Source: Microbacterium azadirachtae
Lineage (GTDB): Bacteria > Actinomycetota > Actinomycetes > Actinomycetales > Microbacteriaceae
DNA length: 64,000 nucleotides
Direction: 5' to 3'
Assembly: GCF_000956505.1 (NCBI RefSeq)
Contig: NZ_JYIX01000039.1
Location: forward strand, 309,058-373,057
Part shown: positions 33,195 through 42,149 of the stretch, piece by piece
Layout: every line of letters begins with the position of its first letter
How positions within the stretch are numbered: position 1 is the stretch's first letter
Made by a program: the position numbers and the translations under genes
The notes under the pieces: generated by a model
Told to the model about the DNA's origin: nothing
Seen by the model: only the letters and a program-made list of their open reading frames with translations
Databases searched by the model: none

Positions 33195-34172
33195 ATGACT
33201 CCCGAACCGCTCAAGCTGGTCGACCGCGTGCAGGCGATCAACTGGAACCGCATCCAGGACGACAAGGACCTCGAGGTCTGGAACCGTCTGGTGAACAACT
33301 TCTGGCTGCCCGAGAAGGTGCCGCTGTCGAACGACATCCAGTCGTGGAACACGCTCACCCCCGAGGAGCAGACGCTCACCATGCGCGTGTTCACCGGCCT
33401 GACGCTCCTGGACACGATCCAGGGCACCGTCGGCGCGGTGTCGCTCATCCCCGATGCGATCACTCCGCACGAGGAGGCCGTCTACACGAACATCGCGTTC
33501 ATGGAGTCGGTGCACGCGAAGAGCTACTCCTCGATCTTCTCGACGCTGTGCTCGACGAAGGAGATCGACGAGGCGTTCCGCTGGTCCGTGGAGAACCCGA
33601 ACCTTCAGAAGAAGGCTCAGATCGTCATGGACTACTACCGCGGGGACGAGCCGCTCAAGCGCAAGGTCGCCTCGACCCTGCTGGAGAGCTTCCTGTTCTA
33701 CTCGGGCTTCTACCTGCCGATGCACTGGTCGTCGCGGGCGAAGCTCACCAACACGGCCGACCTCATCCGCCTCATCATCCGTGATGAGGCCGTGCACGGG
33801 TACTACATCGGCTACAAGTTCCAGCGCGGCCTCGAGACGCTCGACCAGGCCAAGAAGGACGAGCTGAAGGACTACACGTTCTCGCTGCTCTACGAGCTCT
33901 ACGACAACGAGGTGCAGTACACGCAGGACCTGTACGACGGCGTCGGTCTCACCGAGGACGTCAAGCGCTTCCTGCACTACAACGCGAACAAGGCGCTCAT
34001 GAACCTCGGCTACGAAGCGATGTTCCCCGCGACCGTGACGAACGTGAACCCGGCGATCCTGTCGGCGCTCTCGCCGAACGCCGACGAGAACCACGACTTC
34101 TTCTCGGGATCCGGATCCTCCTACGTCATCGGCAAGGCCGAGGCCACCGAGGACGAGGACTGGGAGTTCTGA
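33195..34172 (+). CDS. nrdF: Class Ib ribonucleotide reductase beta subunit
   Basis: 325-residue metallocofactor subunit. Ligands to the two metals are visible in EEAVYTNIAFMESVHAKSYS (Glu-x-x-His) and IRDEAVHGYYIGYKFQ (Glu and His), with an Asp earlier in TLLDTIQGTVGA. The C-terminal acidic tail (EATEDEDWEF) docks into NrdE. It ends the operon, followed by a strong hairpin at 34222-34255. Confidence 0.96.
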   Translation: MTPEPLKLVDRVQAINWNRIQDDKDLEVWNRLVNNFWLPEKVPLSNDIQSWNTLTPEEQTLTMRVFTGLTLLDTIQGTVGAVSLIPDAITPHEEAVYTNIAFMESVHAKSYSSIFSTLCSTKEIDEAFRWSVENPNLQKKAQIVMDYYRGDEPLKRKVASTLLESFLFYSGFYLPMHWSSRAKLTNTADLIRLIIRDEAVHGYYIGYKFQRGLETLDQAKKDELKDYTFSLLYELYDNEVQYTQDLYDGVGLTEDVKRFLHYNANKALMNLGYEAMFPATVTNVNPAILSALSPNADENHDFFSGSGSSYVIGKAEATEDEDWEF

Positions 34173-34221
34173 GTCGCAGGTAGGTTCGTCTGGCATCGAC
34201 CACAAGCGATGCTCTGACGTG

Positions 34222-34255
34222 AAGGGCCGCGGGATCATTCGATCCCGTGGCCCTT
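34222..34255 (+). terminator. Terminator hairpin after nrdF
   Basis: AAGGGCCGCGGGATC and GATCCCGTGGCCCTT form a 15-bp stem with one G-U pair and a 4-nt ATTC loop, ending in CTT. It is 50 bp past the nrdF stop. Confidence 0.75.
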
Positions 34256-34327
34256 CTCGTCGTACCGACGCCTTCCCCATATCCCGCGTTTCTTCACGGC
34301 ACAATAACTATCAACTATGATACGAAC

Positions 34328-35353
34328 GTGAAGCAAAGAAGATATGTGGTCCGATTGCTCGCCGTGGCGATCACGATCGTCGCCGTCGTCGGGCTCCTGG
34401 TCGGTGTGTCGCTGATCGGTAACAGCTTCCGCTTCTCACAGACCGCCGTCACCATCCCGGGCCCTGACGGCGATCTTGCGGGCGTTCTGACGGTCCCGAC
34501 CGGAGTCGAGTCACGAGGTGTGGTCGTCATGGTGCACGGTGATGGCGCGGTCGAGGCGTCGCAGGGCGGCCTCTACGATCCGTGGTTCGAGGGCGCGGCG
34601 GATGCCGGGTTCGCCACCCTGTCGTGGAGCAAGCCGGGTGTCGGCGAGTCGGAAGGCAACTGGCTGTCGCAGTCGATGGACGATCGGGCCGCCGAGGTCT
34701 CCGCGGCGATCGAGTGGGCGATCGGGGCAGTCGACGTTCCGACCGACGCGATCGTGCTCTGGGGTGCAAGCCAGGCCGGATGGGTCGTGCCGAAGGTCGT
34801 CCGCGCCCGCGACGACATCGATGCGGTCGTGGCGGTGGGGCCCGCCATCAACTGGCTCCGACAGGGACGCTTCAACCTCCTCTCCGAGCTCGAGCGAGAA
34901 GGTGTCAGTGCGGAAGAGCGAAGGGTCGCCGTCGAAGAGAGCGACAAGACGCGCGAACTGCTCGAGCGCGGCGCCGCATACAGCGTCTACCGCACGACGA
35001 CGGCGGATCCGGAAGCGATGTCGGAGGATCGCTGGGACTTCGTCCTGCGAAACCATGGTGCAGATGCGACCGCAGACCTCGCCGCGTCCGCATCCCAGAA
35101 GCTTCCCGTGCTCCTCATGGTGGGAAACGCGGATCGGAACGTCGACGTCGCCGAGACGGAACGCGTCTACGGCTTGATCTTCGGGTCCTCCCTCATCGTC
35201 CGCCATGTCGACGGGGCGCATTCGCTCGCGCGGTCGATCGTCGAGGACAACGAGGTCATCGGCACGATCACCGCGGTCCTCTGGCCGCGGGCGCTACTCG
35301 GCGCAGGAGTCATCGACGACTACACGTCGTTCCTCTCCGCTGTCGCGCGCTGA
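34328..35353 (+). CDS. Alpha/beta hydrolase with N-terminal membrane anchor
   Basis: 341 residues, read from GTG at 34328. One hydrophobic helix follows a short basic start (about residues 8-31), suggesting membrane anchoring or a secretion signal. The fold then shows VVVMVHGDGAVEA (oxyanion loop HGDG), LSWSKPGVGESEG and the nucleophile elbow LWGASQAGWVVP (G-A-S-Q-A), with LLMVGNADRNVDV (Asp) and DGAHSLARS (His). An esterase or peptidase of the dienelactone-hydrolase-like group. The upstream DNA is AT-rich. Substrate unknown. Confidence 0.8.
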   Translation: MKQRRYVVRLLAVAITIVAVVGLLVGVSLIGNSFRFSQTAVTIPGPDGDLAGVLTVPTGVESRGVVVMVHGDGAVEASQGGLYDPWFEGAADAGFATLSWSKPGVGESEGNWLSQSMDDRAAEVSAAIEWAIGAVDVPTDAIVLWGASQAGWVVPKVVRARDDIDAVVAVGPAINWLRQGRFNLLSELEREGVSAEERRVAVEESDKTRELLERGAAYSVYRTTTADPEAMSEDRWDFVLRNHGADATADLAASASQKLPVLLMVGNADRNVDVAETERVYGLIFGSSLIVRHVDGAHSLARSIVEDNEVIGTITAVLWPRALLGAGVIDDYTSFLSAVAR

Positions 35354-35422
35354 TCCCTTGTCGCGATCCTTCTCGTTTCGATGGCGATGAGCATCCGGGC
35401 GGACGGCCGATTCGCCGGGTGA

Positions 35423-36250
35423 CTAGTCGGCGGGGTAGGCCGCGAAGAGGGATAGGCCGGGATTGCGCCTCCGGTGCTGTGCCCAGGAGTCGCGGAACTC
35501 CCCTCGCAGTCGAGTGGGCGGCCAATCGGGCGGACGCAGCTCGGGTGGAAGCAGCGGATCGCGTTCGAGAGCATCGGTGAACGCCTCGGCGAGAGCGAGG
35601 GCCGTCGCGGTCTCCTTCGCGGGATCGGCGGGATCGGCGTTCAGTCGCTCCGCGGCGTGCAGCGCCTCCGCGAGAGGGGCGTATGCATCGAGGAGGGGCT
35701 TCGCGGGCCAGAGGGTCTCGGCGGTGGCAAGGGGATCACCGAATCCCGCACCGCCGAGATGAACGACTTCCGCCGTGATGAGATATCGCGCGAGGGTCGT
35801 CGTCGCCGTCTCGTGGGCGAGGCTCGAGGCGAGGTCGTGCGGGCTGATGTAGACGCCGGGGGCGAGCGGCGCCGCACCGAGGCGGAGTAGTGCGTTGCGG
35901 AGGCCGTCCCGTTCCGACCGGTTTCGCTCGGGTATTGAGAAGGTGTACAGACGCCAGCGCCCGTCCCACGGTGCGTCACCGGCATCCTGCGCGTAGGCGA
36001 GTGCGATGTACCCGACGTTCGCGTCCTCCCGTGCACGCGTGGAGTCGGTGAGGACGAGGCGCCCCTTGCGCCCGCGCCCCTCCTGCCGGAGATACCCCGT
36101 CGCCTCGAGGCGACGGATGGCGAGACGGACAGGCTGATCCGCGAGTCCGGCCGCCAGGGCCACGTCATAGACGTAAGCGAGCTCGGCGACCCCGTTCTCG
36201 TCGAAGCATGCCTCGATGACGACCCGCGGTGAGACACGGATGTCGCTCAT
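35423..36250 (-). CDS. PaaX-family transcriptional regulator
   Basis: 275 residues with a winged-helix start (about 1-70, VVIEACFDENGVAELAYVYD, AIRRLEATGYLRQEGRGRKG). The PaaX core follows: RWRLYTFSIPERNRSERDGL, LGAAPLAPGVYISPHDL and DPLLPPELRPPDWP. PaaX repressors bind phenylacetyl-CoA, but no paa genes are here, so the effector is open. It begins 1 bp after the stop of the acetyltransferase upstream on the same strand, so the two are one operon. Confidence 0.85.
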   Translation of the reverse strand: MSDIRVSPRVVIEACFDENGVAELAYVYDVALAAGLADQPVRLAIRRLEATGYLRQEGRGRKGRLVLTDSTRAREDANVGYIALAYAQDAGDAPWDGRWRLYTFSIPERNRSERDGLRNALLRLGAAPLAPGVYISPHDLASSLAHETATTTLARYLITAEVVHLGGAGFGDPLATAETLWPAKPLLDAYAPLAEALHAAERLNADPADPAKETATALALAEAFTDALERDPLLPPELRPPDWPPTRLRGEFRDSWAQHRRRNPGLSLFAAYPAD

Positions 36251-36251
36251 G

Positions 36252-36857
36252 TCAGGACCTCTTCCCCTCGAGCGATAGGACCATCTCGGTCGCGGTGCGG
36301 AATCCGTAGAGCCTGCGGAGCGGGCCGATCGATGCGGAACCTTCCGCGACGTAGCCGAGCCGCTGATAGAGATCCCGCGCCCGAGGGTTGGTATCGACGA
36401 CGCTCAGCCGCACGGCGTCCATCCTCTCATCGCGTGCGAGCCGACGTACGTGCGCGAGCAGTGCGGTTCCGACGCCGAGACCACGGGCCTCGGGCGCGAC
36501 CGAGATCCCGTCGAGCAGCAGGCTCCCAGGATGCGCGCGCCGCTCGAGGACGCCGAGCAGCAGCGCACGGACCGGTGCGGTGAAGGTTGAGTATCGCGCA
36601 CGTAGTTCTGCAAAGGAGAACCCGACGGCGGCGCGACCCCGAAGGGCGAACCCGACGGCCCCGATGACGGTGCCGTCCGCATGTGCGCAGACGACGCGGT
36701 CGTCTGCCAGCTGCGACTCGAGGTAGGGGATGGCTCGCCGCTCGTCGCTCAGCGCCGGGCGCAGTTTCTGGTGGAACGCCTGCCAGTACAGCCGGGCGAC
36801 GCGGGGTCGCTGTCCGCGGGGGATTCCTGCAGTGATGGCGACATCAGAGAGCTCCAT
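36252..36857 (-). CDS. GNAT-family N-acetyltransferase
   Basis: 201 residues. The acetyl-CoA loop is in VAPEARGLGVGTALLAHVRRLA (about residues 121-141) and is followed by RLSVVDTNPRARDLYQRLGY, the typical GNAT C-terminal strand-helix. Acceptor unknown. I use the ATG at 36857; a TTG at 36863 is also in frame. It precedes and is co-transcribed with the PaaX-type gene from the AT-rich gap at 36858-36960. Confidence 0.82.
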   Translation of the reverse strand: MELSDVAITAGIPRGQRPRVARLYWQAFHQKLRPALSDERRAIPYLESQLADDRVVCAHADGTVIGAVGFALRGRAAVGFSFAELRARYSTFTAPVRALLLGVLERRAHPGSLLLDGISVAPEARGLGVGTALLAHVRRLARDERMDAVRLSVVDTNPRARDLYQRLGYVAEGSASIGPLRRLYGFRTATEMVLSLEGKRS

Positions 36858-36960
36858 CGGCAAAGTCTATCAAGTCATACACGAGCGTAGTTCAAACGGT
36901 AGATTCTCCTACGCGGCGGACGCCTCGAAAGCGTGACATGGGTGGGGCCGCGCGGAGCCG

Positions 36961-37779
36961 ATGTCGGTTTCGTTGGCTAGCGTTGACGCCGTGAACACGT
37001 TCAAAGGGCAACGCTGGGCCGTTACGGGCGCCGCAGGAACTATCGGGCGGGCCCTTCGTGAGTCTCTGCCCGACACTGACCTCGTGTCGATCGATATCGC
37101 GGAGGTCGCACCTGTCTCAGCGTCGGATCGTCCCGTCCAGTGCGATGTTCGCGATCTCGCCGCACTGGAGGCCGCCTTCGCCGGCTGTGCGGGTGTCGTG
37201 CATCTGGGTGGCGTCCCCGATGAGGCGGACTTTCACGAGCTCGCAGAGATCAACATTGTGGGGACCTATCACGTACTCGAGGCCGCGCGACGCGCCGGGG
37301 TCGGGCGAGTGGTCTTCGCCAGCAGCAACCGTGTGACCGGTTTCTACAGCACCGACACGATCGTCGACGAGAGCATGCCCCCTCGACCGGACGGATTCTA
37401 TGGGGCGTCGAAGGTCGCCAGCGAAGCACTGTGTCGTCTCTATTCGGATAAGTTCGGTCTCAGCACCATTGTCATGCGGATTGGGAGCTGCGAACCAGCG
37501 CCAACATCCGCGCGAGAGCTGCGCACCTGGCTCAGCCCGGGCGACGCCCTCCGTGCGTTCGAAGCGGCGATGACCGCTTCCCAACAGCACGCCACCTTCT
37601 ACGCGGTCTCCCGGAACACGCAGCATTGGTGGAGTCTGACGTCGGGTGAGGTGGTCGGCTACGCACCGGTCGACGACGCGGCAGAGCATGGCGTCCACGG
37701 CGAGCTTCCCGCGGGGCAGTCGCAGGGCGGGGCTTACGCCAACGTCGAGTACTCATTGGACCGCATGCGCACTCCCTGA
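36961..37779 (+). CDS. NAD-dependent epimerase/dehydratase, uronate-dehydrogenase-like
   Basis: 272-residue extended SDR. Rossmann motif TGAAGTIG (about 22-29), VVHLGGVPDEADF, NIVGTYHVLEAARRAGVGRV, FASSNRVTGFY, and the catalytic YGASK. Order and text closely follow uronate dehydrogenase (oxidises glucuronate/galacturonate to the lactone), including MRIGSC and LRTWLSPGD. The ATG at 36961 has GGAG 5 nt upstream; GTG at 36991 is an alternative. It is divergent from the acetyltransferase. No other uronate genes are nearby. Confidence 0.8.
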   Translation: MSVSLASVDAVNTFKGQRWAVTGAAGTIGRALRESLPDTDLVSIDIAEVAPVSASDRPVQCDVRDLAALEAAFAGCAGVVHLGGVPDEADFHELAEINIVGTYHVLEAARRAGVGRVVFASSNRVTGFYSTDTIVDESMPPRPDGFYGASKVASEALCRLYSDKFGLSTIVMRIGSCEPAPTSARELRTWLSPGDALRAFEAAMTASQQHATFYAVSRNTQHWWSLTSGEVVGYAPVDDAAEHGVHGELPAGQSQGGAYANVEYSLDRMRTP

Positions 37780-37813
37780 CGATAGAGACCCGATCGCCAC
37801 CTCAAAGTCCTCG

Positions 37814-37840
37814 GTGTGCTGGCTCTGAGAACCAGCACAC
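37814..37840 (+). terminator. Hairpin after the uronate-dehydrogenase-like gene
   Basis: GTGTGCTGG at 37814-37822 and CCAGCACAC at 37832-37840 form a perfect 9-bp stem with a 9-nt loop, 35 bp past the stop and 45 bp from the convergent DHFR-like gene. Confidence 0.6.
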
Positions 37841-37884
37841 TCAACTGCACTGAGAGCAGTCGTGCGCACGGGGCGTTTCTGGTT

Positions 37885-38448
37885 CTACTGGATGGGCAGA
37901 ACCTTGTACGTGGTTCGAACGAACCCGTCGGCTTCGACGTGCGAACCGCGGACGATCAGGTCAGCGTGGTCGCCCTCGCCGAACAGGCGGATCCCGCCCC
38001 CGATGACGATCGGGGCGACCGACACGGTCAGCTCGTCGAGCAGCCCCGCGGCCATGAACTCCCGTACGGTTCGCCCGCCGTCGATGTACACCTGGTCGGC
38101 GCCGTCGCTGTCGAGCGTCGTCGCCGCCTCCTCGACGGAGCGCACGACCTTCACGCCCCGAGTGCCCACGGGAAGTGTGCTGCTCAGCACTACCACTCGC
38201 TTGCCGTCGTAAGGCCAGTGCCCGAAGGTCAGCACCTTCTCATAGGTCGCCCGACCCATGACCAGCGCGTCGACCTCAGGGAAGAAGGTCTCCCACACGA
38301 GCGCCGGGTGGTCGGCTGAGGTCACGGTGTGCAGCCCTCGGCCGCGCGGGGCCTCGAGGAATGACAGGTCGCCTCCCGGTGCGGCGATGAATCCGTCGAG
38401 ACTCATACCGAGGAACGCGCGTCCTCGCCAGGTGCGTGAAGCAGTCAT
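37885..38448 (-). CDS. Dihydrofolate-reductase-fold (RibD_C) protein
   Basis: 187 residues: RAFLGMSLDGFIAAPGGDLSF at the start, then VDALVMGRATYEKVLTFGHW, RVVVLSSTL, DQVYIDGGRTVREFM and VSVAPIVIGGGIRLFG, the RibD_C/DHFR-like pattern. It is a second member of this family in the window (the other is at 25157) but clearly a different subgroup. Probable NADPH reductase, substrate unknown. Confidence 0.85.
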   Translation of the reverse strand: MTASRTWRGRAFLGMSLDGFIAAPGGDLSFLEAPRGRGLHTVTSADHPALVWETFFPEVDALVMGRATYEKVLTFGHWPYDGKRVVVLSSTLPVGTRGVKVVRSVEEAATTLDSDGADQVYIDGGRTVREFMAAGLLDELTVSVAPIVIGGGIRLFGEGDHADLIVRGSHVEADGFVRTTYKVLPIQ

Positions 38449-38559
38449 GTTTTCAGAACTCCCAGAAGTAGTCGATGGTGGCGTCGGGTGTCGAGAGGCG
38501 TGCGCGGCGAGTGGCGGATCGCTGCGCCGGGCCGAGGTCGGCGGCGCTCTGGGCGGCGC

Positions 38560-39045
38560 TCAGGCGCCCTCCCAGGGGTAGCCGTGCTTCTGGAAGGCCG
38601 CCGTGATGCGGTGCTTGCCCCCCTCGACGTCGTCGTCGAACAGGACCCGGCCCTCCGGCGATTCGATGCGGACTTTGCCGCCGTGGCGGAACACCCCTCC
38701 GACCTGGTCGCGAGAGATCAGCCGGGAGTCATCGCCCTCGGTGATCGTGATCTGAGTGTCGCTGATTCTCAGTCTCGCACTCTGATAGGTGATGACGAAG
38801 GCGATGACGATGCCGATGATTCCGAGGATCGCCGGGCGGCCGATGACCATGATCGGCGCATCGAAGGAACCCAGGAACTTGAGCTGGTCGATGAAGGGGA
38901 TCGGCCAACTGGCGATGTTCTGCAGGAGCCACGGCAAGGCCAGGCCAAGGCTGACGCCCAGCGCTGCGCAGACGACCCAGATCACGATCTTCGTGTCGAG
39001 GGTCATCCGCAGCTCAGTCTCGTCGGTGGGGGTGGTCGCGCTCAT
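38560..39045 (-). CDS. YqeB-like PH-domain membrane protein
   Basis: 161 residues. Two hydrophobic segments near the N-terminus (about 19-41 and 66-88, with LGIIGIVIAFVITYQSARLR) are followed by a beta-rich stretch (ISDTQITITEGDDSRLISRD, GKVRIESPEGRVLFDDD) like a bacterial PH domain. I recognise a resemblance to Bacillus YqeB but am not sure. Function unknown. No operon partner is clear; the neighbouring gene downstream on the left is 111 bp away. Confidence 0.7.
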   Translation of the reverse strand: MSATTPTDETELRMTLDTKIVIWVVCAALGVSLGLALPWLLQNIASWPIPFIDQLKFLGSFDAPIMVIGRPAILGIIGIVIAFVITYQSARLRISDTQITITEGDDSRLISRDQVGGVFRHGGKVRIESPEGRVLFDDDVEGGKHRITAAFQKHGYPWEGA

Positions 39046-39207
39046 GTTCTGATGATACTCAAAACGATCGTGTGGGGAACGAGAGATAGGTGCCCATCGA
39101 CTCCGGCGATCCCGCGGTGAGCGCCGGCGTCTTCCCTGCGATGAGCGAGTGCACCGGCGACGTGCACGAGGACGGCCGCTGACGAGCCCGGTCCGCACTC
39201 GGCGTGA

Positions 39208-39247
39208 AAGGCCCGGAACTGCGTGCGCCGCAGCTCCGAGCCTTTTC
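39208..39247 (-). terminator. Intrinsic terminator of the VOC gene
   Basis: The arms at 39208-39224 and 39230-39246 pair over 17 bp with two wobble-type mismatches. The minus strand ends in a TTTC run. It is 14 bp past the stop of the VOC gene at 39261. Confidence 0.75.
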
Positions 39248-39260
39248 CATGCTGCCGGGC

Positions 39261-39725
39261 TCAGCCGGCGTGGTCGTCCGCGGCGACGTCGAGGATCCAG
39301 GTCACGCCGAAGCCGTCGGTCAGCATGCCGAAACCACGGCTCCACGCCGAAGCGGCGAGCGGCTCGATGACCGACGCTCCCGCGGAGAGCTTGTCCCAGT
39401 ACGTCTGCGCCTCCTCCAGCGCCGTGCTGCGCACGGAAACGAAGAACGGCTGGTCGGTGAGGGTCACGCCGTTCTCGCGTCGGGTCGACCCGCCGGGGGT
39501 AGGGCCGGCGGAGGCCCCGAGGATGTCGTAGGCCATCACCCGGAACCCGTCCTCGGATTCGAGCTGCCCGAAGACGACCCTGTCGGTGCCGGGGGCGTCC
39601 TTCGGCATTCCGACGTCGCCGTACGTGGCGATGCTGACCGCGCCGCCGAACACGGACTGGTAGAACTCCAGCGCCTGGCGCGCGTCGCCGCGGAAGTTGA
39701 GGTGAGTGGTGGTGGTGATGCTCAT
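39261..39725 (-). CDS. VOC-fold protein (PhnB/3-demethylubiquinone-methyltransferase-like)
   Basis: 154-residue vicinal-oxygen-chelate fold protein: HLNFRGDARQALEFYQSVFG at the start, VVFGQLESEDGFRVMAYDI mid, and SRGFGMLTDGFGVTWILDV at the end. The pattern is of the PhnB group, whose members bind metals or small ligands. It is divergent from a WYL regulator (39827), which probably controls it. Confidence 0.85.
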   Translation of the reverse strand: MSITTTTHLNFRGDARQALEFYQSVFGGAVSIATYGDVGMPKDAPGTDRVVFGQLESEDGFRVMAYDILGASAGPTPGGSTRRENGVTLTDQPFFVSVRSTALEEAQTYWDKLSAGASVIEPLAASAWSRGFGMLTDGFGVTWILDVAADDHAG

Positions 39726-39826
39726 GAGTGCTCCTTGATCGGGCGGCGCCCGGGCTTCCCAGACGTGCACCAGCCTCACAGGCGTATAGGTCAGTTCTTG
39801 TCCTAGATGGAAAGTAGTCTTCCCAC

Positions 39827-40816
39827 ATGGCCGCCCCCACCTCACGCCTGCTCAGCCTGCTGTCGCTCTTGCAGACCAGGCGCGACTGGCCGGGCTCGAC
39901 GCTGGCCGAACGTCTGGAGGTCAGTCATCGCACGATCCGCCGCGACATCGACCGGCTCCGGGAGATGGGATACCGGATCCAGGCGGCGATGGGCCCGGAC
40001 GGCGGATACCGCCTGGATGCCGGCAGCGAACTCCCGCCGCTGCTCTTCGACGACGAGCAGGTCGTCGCACTCGCCGTGGCACTGCAATCGGCGACGGCCT
40101 CCGGAGTCGGCATCGAAGAGGCTTCGCTGCGCGCGTTGACCACGATCCGTCAGGTGATGCCTTCTCGGCTTCGGCACCGACTCGACGCTCTGACCTTCAC
40201 CGCGGTCCCGGCGCGCCCCGGCGACGCGGCGCCGGACTCGGTCTCGCCGGATGTCCTGATCGCGCTGTCCGCGGCGGTGCGCGCTCGTGAGGTGCTCCGC
40301 TTCGGCTACGCGAGCCCCGACCCTCGGGGGGACGACGACCTGTTGCCTCCAAGACGGGTGGAGCCGCAGCACCTCGTGACCGCCCAAGGGCGCTGGTACC
40401 TCGTCGCCTGGGACTTCGACAGGGACGACTGGCGGCTCTTCTGCGCCGATCGCATCACGCCGCGTACTCCGACGGGACCGCGGTTCACGCCCAGGGAGGT
40501 GCCGGGCGGCGATGTCGCCGCGTACGTCTCGGCACGATTCAAGGGCTCGGACGCGGCCGACCGCTGGCCATGCTCCGGCAAAGTCGTCCTGTCACTGCCG
40601 GCCCGGGACGTGCTGCCGTTCGCCGGGGACGGGATCGTCGAGGATCTCGGCCCTACGCGCTGCTCTCTCGAGATCGGATCCTGGTCCTGGGTTGCGCTCG
40701 CCGCCTCCCTCAACCGATTCGACACCGACATCGACGTCATCCGCCCGCCCGAACTCGCGGAGGCCTTCGGCGTCCTGGCGACACGGAATGCGGCGACGGC
40801 CAAGGGAGAGGGATGA
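39827..40816 (+). CDS. HTH/WYL-domain transcriptional regulator
   Basis: 329 residues. An HTH_11 winged helix at about 5-60 (RLLSLLSLLQTRRDWPGSTL, EVSHRTIRRDIDRLREMGYR) and a WYL domain from about 140 (RVEPQHLVTAQGRWYLVAWD, FCADRI). WYL domains sense small molecules, often nucleotides. It is divergent from the VOC gene, with 101 bp between starts, suggesting regulation of that gene. Confidence 0.88.
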   Translation: MAAPTSRLLSLLSLLQTRRDWPGSTLAERLEVSHRTIRRDIDRLREMGYRIQAAMGPDGGYRLDAGSELPPLLFDDEQVVALAVALQSATASGVGIEEASLRALTTIRQVMPSRLRHRLDALTFTAVPARPGDAAPDSVSPDVLIALSAAVRAREVLRFGYASPDPRGDDDLLPPRRVEPQHLVTAQGRWYLVAWDFDRDDWRLFCADRITPRTPTGPRFTPREVPGGDVAAYVSARFKGSDAADRWPCSGKVVLSLPARDVLPFAGDGIVEDLGPTRCSLEIGSWSWVALAASLNRFDTDIDVIRPPELAEAFGVLATRNAATAKGEG

Positions 40817-41219
40817 CCCGAACGGGGAAAGCTCGGTATCGACGGTTCGCCAGCCGCGTTCCTCCGCGAGCACGCGGGGGTCGGCATGACGGCTGAGCAC
40901 GCCGCGCGGGCCCACTTCCGCCGAGGCCCCCTCGCAGCACCGAGGCCCCCTCGCAGTTACGCAACTGCAAGGGGGCTTCGGTGCTCAGAGGGGGCCTCGA
41001 CGTCCACGCCCACCGCTCCGATGAAACGCTCAGCGAGCAACCAATATTCTGGTTGTTCACTGTGGCGCAGCGCTGGGGAGTGCTGTGCCCGCTGGAGGTG
41101 CAGAGGGGTCATCGTTCTGGTTCGGGACCAGGACGATGAACTCTTCTCCATACCTCCGTCTCAGCCGTTGCGAAGGCGCCCACTGATAGCGTCGCCTGAC
41201 GGCCGGCGAGGGGAGACAC
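40817..41219. other. 403-bp gap with large repeat and an operator-like palindrome
   Basis: I find no convincing gene. It holds the 80-bp nested inverted repeat at 40921-41000. It also has a palindrome CAACCA at 41038-41043 with TGGTTG at 41050-41055 around AATATT, AT-rich and 165 bp before the patatin gene. The remainder looks like an ordinary promoter region with a GGGGAG site before 41220. Confidence 0.6.
40921..41000. repeat. 80-bp nested inverted repeat made of a 17-bp unit
   Basis: CCGAGGCCCCCTCGCAG occurs directly twice (40921-40937 and 40940-40956) and then two degenerate inverse copies follow. The central stem pairs 40938-40958 with 40963-40983 (21 bp, two mismatches, loop of 4). The outer arms pair 40922-40937 with about 40985-41000. 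GCTCAGAGGGGGC at 40983-40995 recurs inverted at 47115-47127. Confidence 0.8.
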
Positions 41220-41978
41220 GTGACGGACGATCACACCCTCGGACTGACGCTGAGCGGCGGCGGCGCGTACGGCGCGGCGCAGGCCGGAGTGCTGCAGGTG
41301 CTCGACGAGCGCGGCATCCGCCCCGGGATCGTCGCCGGGACGAGCGCCGGCGCTCTCCTCGGCGCCGCCTACGCCGCGGGCTTCGGAGCCGACGCGATCG
41401 AGCATGCGGTGCGCGGGTTCCGCTGGGGGGCGATCGCCCGCTGGTCGCTGCGCCCGAGGTGGGGGCTGCTCGACACGCATGCGGTGACCGACGCGATCCG
41501 TCGGATCCTCGGCCACGACCCCCTCATCGAGGACCTTCCGCGGCGCTTCGGCGCCTACGCCACCGACCTGCGCACGCGTCGCGGCGTGATCCTGGACCGC
41601 GGACCGCTCAGCACGGCCCTCCGCGCCACGGTCGCCGTCCCCGGCGTGCTGCCGCCCGTCCGTCGCGACGGCGCCCTGCTCGCCGACGGCGGCATGGTCG
41701 ACAACGTCCCGGACTCCGTGACCCGTGCGCTCGGCGCGGAGCGGACGATCGTCGTCCGGCTGCACGCCAAGTGGGAGAACGTGCGGATGATGCGCACCGT
41801 CACCGCCACGGCCGACCTCGTGGCCGACCCGACCGTGATCCTCATCCAGCCGGAGATGGATCGCATGGCGCAATGGGTGATGAAGGACGTACCGAGGCTC
41901 ATCGCGGAGGGGCGTCGGGCGGCTGAGGAAGCCCTGGACGCCGCGGATCGCGACGGCCGTCTCCTGTCCATCGCCTAG
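41220..41978 (+). CDS. Patatin-like phospholipase family protein
   Basis: 252 residues, read from GTG at 41220. The oxyanion glycine motif is LSGGGAYGAAQAGVLQ, the nucleophile elbow GTSAGALLG (Ser), and the catalytic Asp in ADGGMVDN. These give a Ser-Asp dyad, as in RssA/YchK-type bacterial patatins. No signal peptide. Probably a lipid acyl hydrolase or an effector-type esterase; substrate unknown. Confidence 0.85.
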   Translation: MTDDHTLGLTLSGGGAYGAAQAGVLQVLDERGIRPGIVAGTSAGALLGAAYAAGFGADAIEHAVRGFRWGAIARWSLRPRWGLLDTHAVTDAIRRILGHDPLIEDLPRRFGAYATDLRTRRGVILDRGPLSTALRATVAVPGVLPPVRRDGALLADGGMVDNVPDSVTRALGAERTIVVRLHAKWENVRMMRTVTATADLVADPTVILIQPEMDRMAQWVMKDVPRLIAEGRRAAEEALDAADRDGRLLSIA

Positions 41979-42149
41979 GCATCGCCTCGTCCGCCTTTCG
42001 GGGGGTCTCTTGAGGGTGCTTTCGAGGTGGATGCACAGCGGCTCATGCCCCTCCGCGCATATGGGAGCGCGTAGCGTGGGTCCCAGCGATCGGCGTCCGC
42101 CCTTGGCTCCAGCTCCGGCCTCTGCCGGACCCAGGGAAAGCGCTCATCG

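Noticed and set aside
30971..33463. 830-codon frame antisense to nrdE
   Set aside because: Composition of repeated RDVVHVL-type residues is the antisense shadow of a conserved gene.
37885..38448. Folate-pathway dihydrofolate reductase (folA)
   Set aside because: Sequence is of the RibD_C-like group and lacks folA neighbours such as thyA.
40921..41000. CRISPR array
   Set aside because: Repeated units alternate in orientation, have no unique spacers of constant length, and no cas genes are near.
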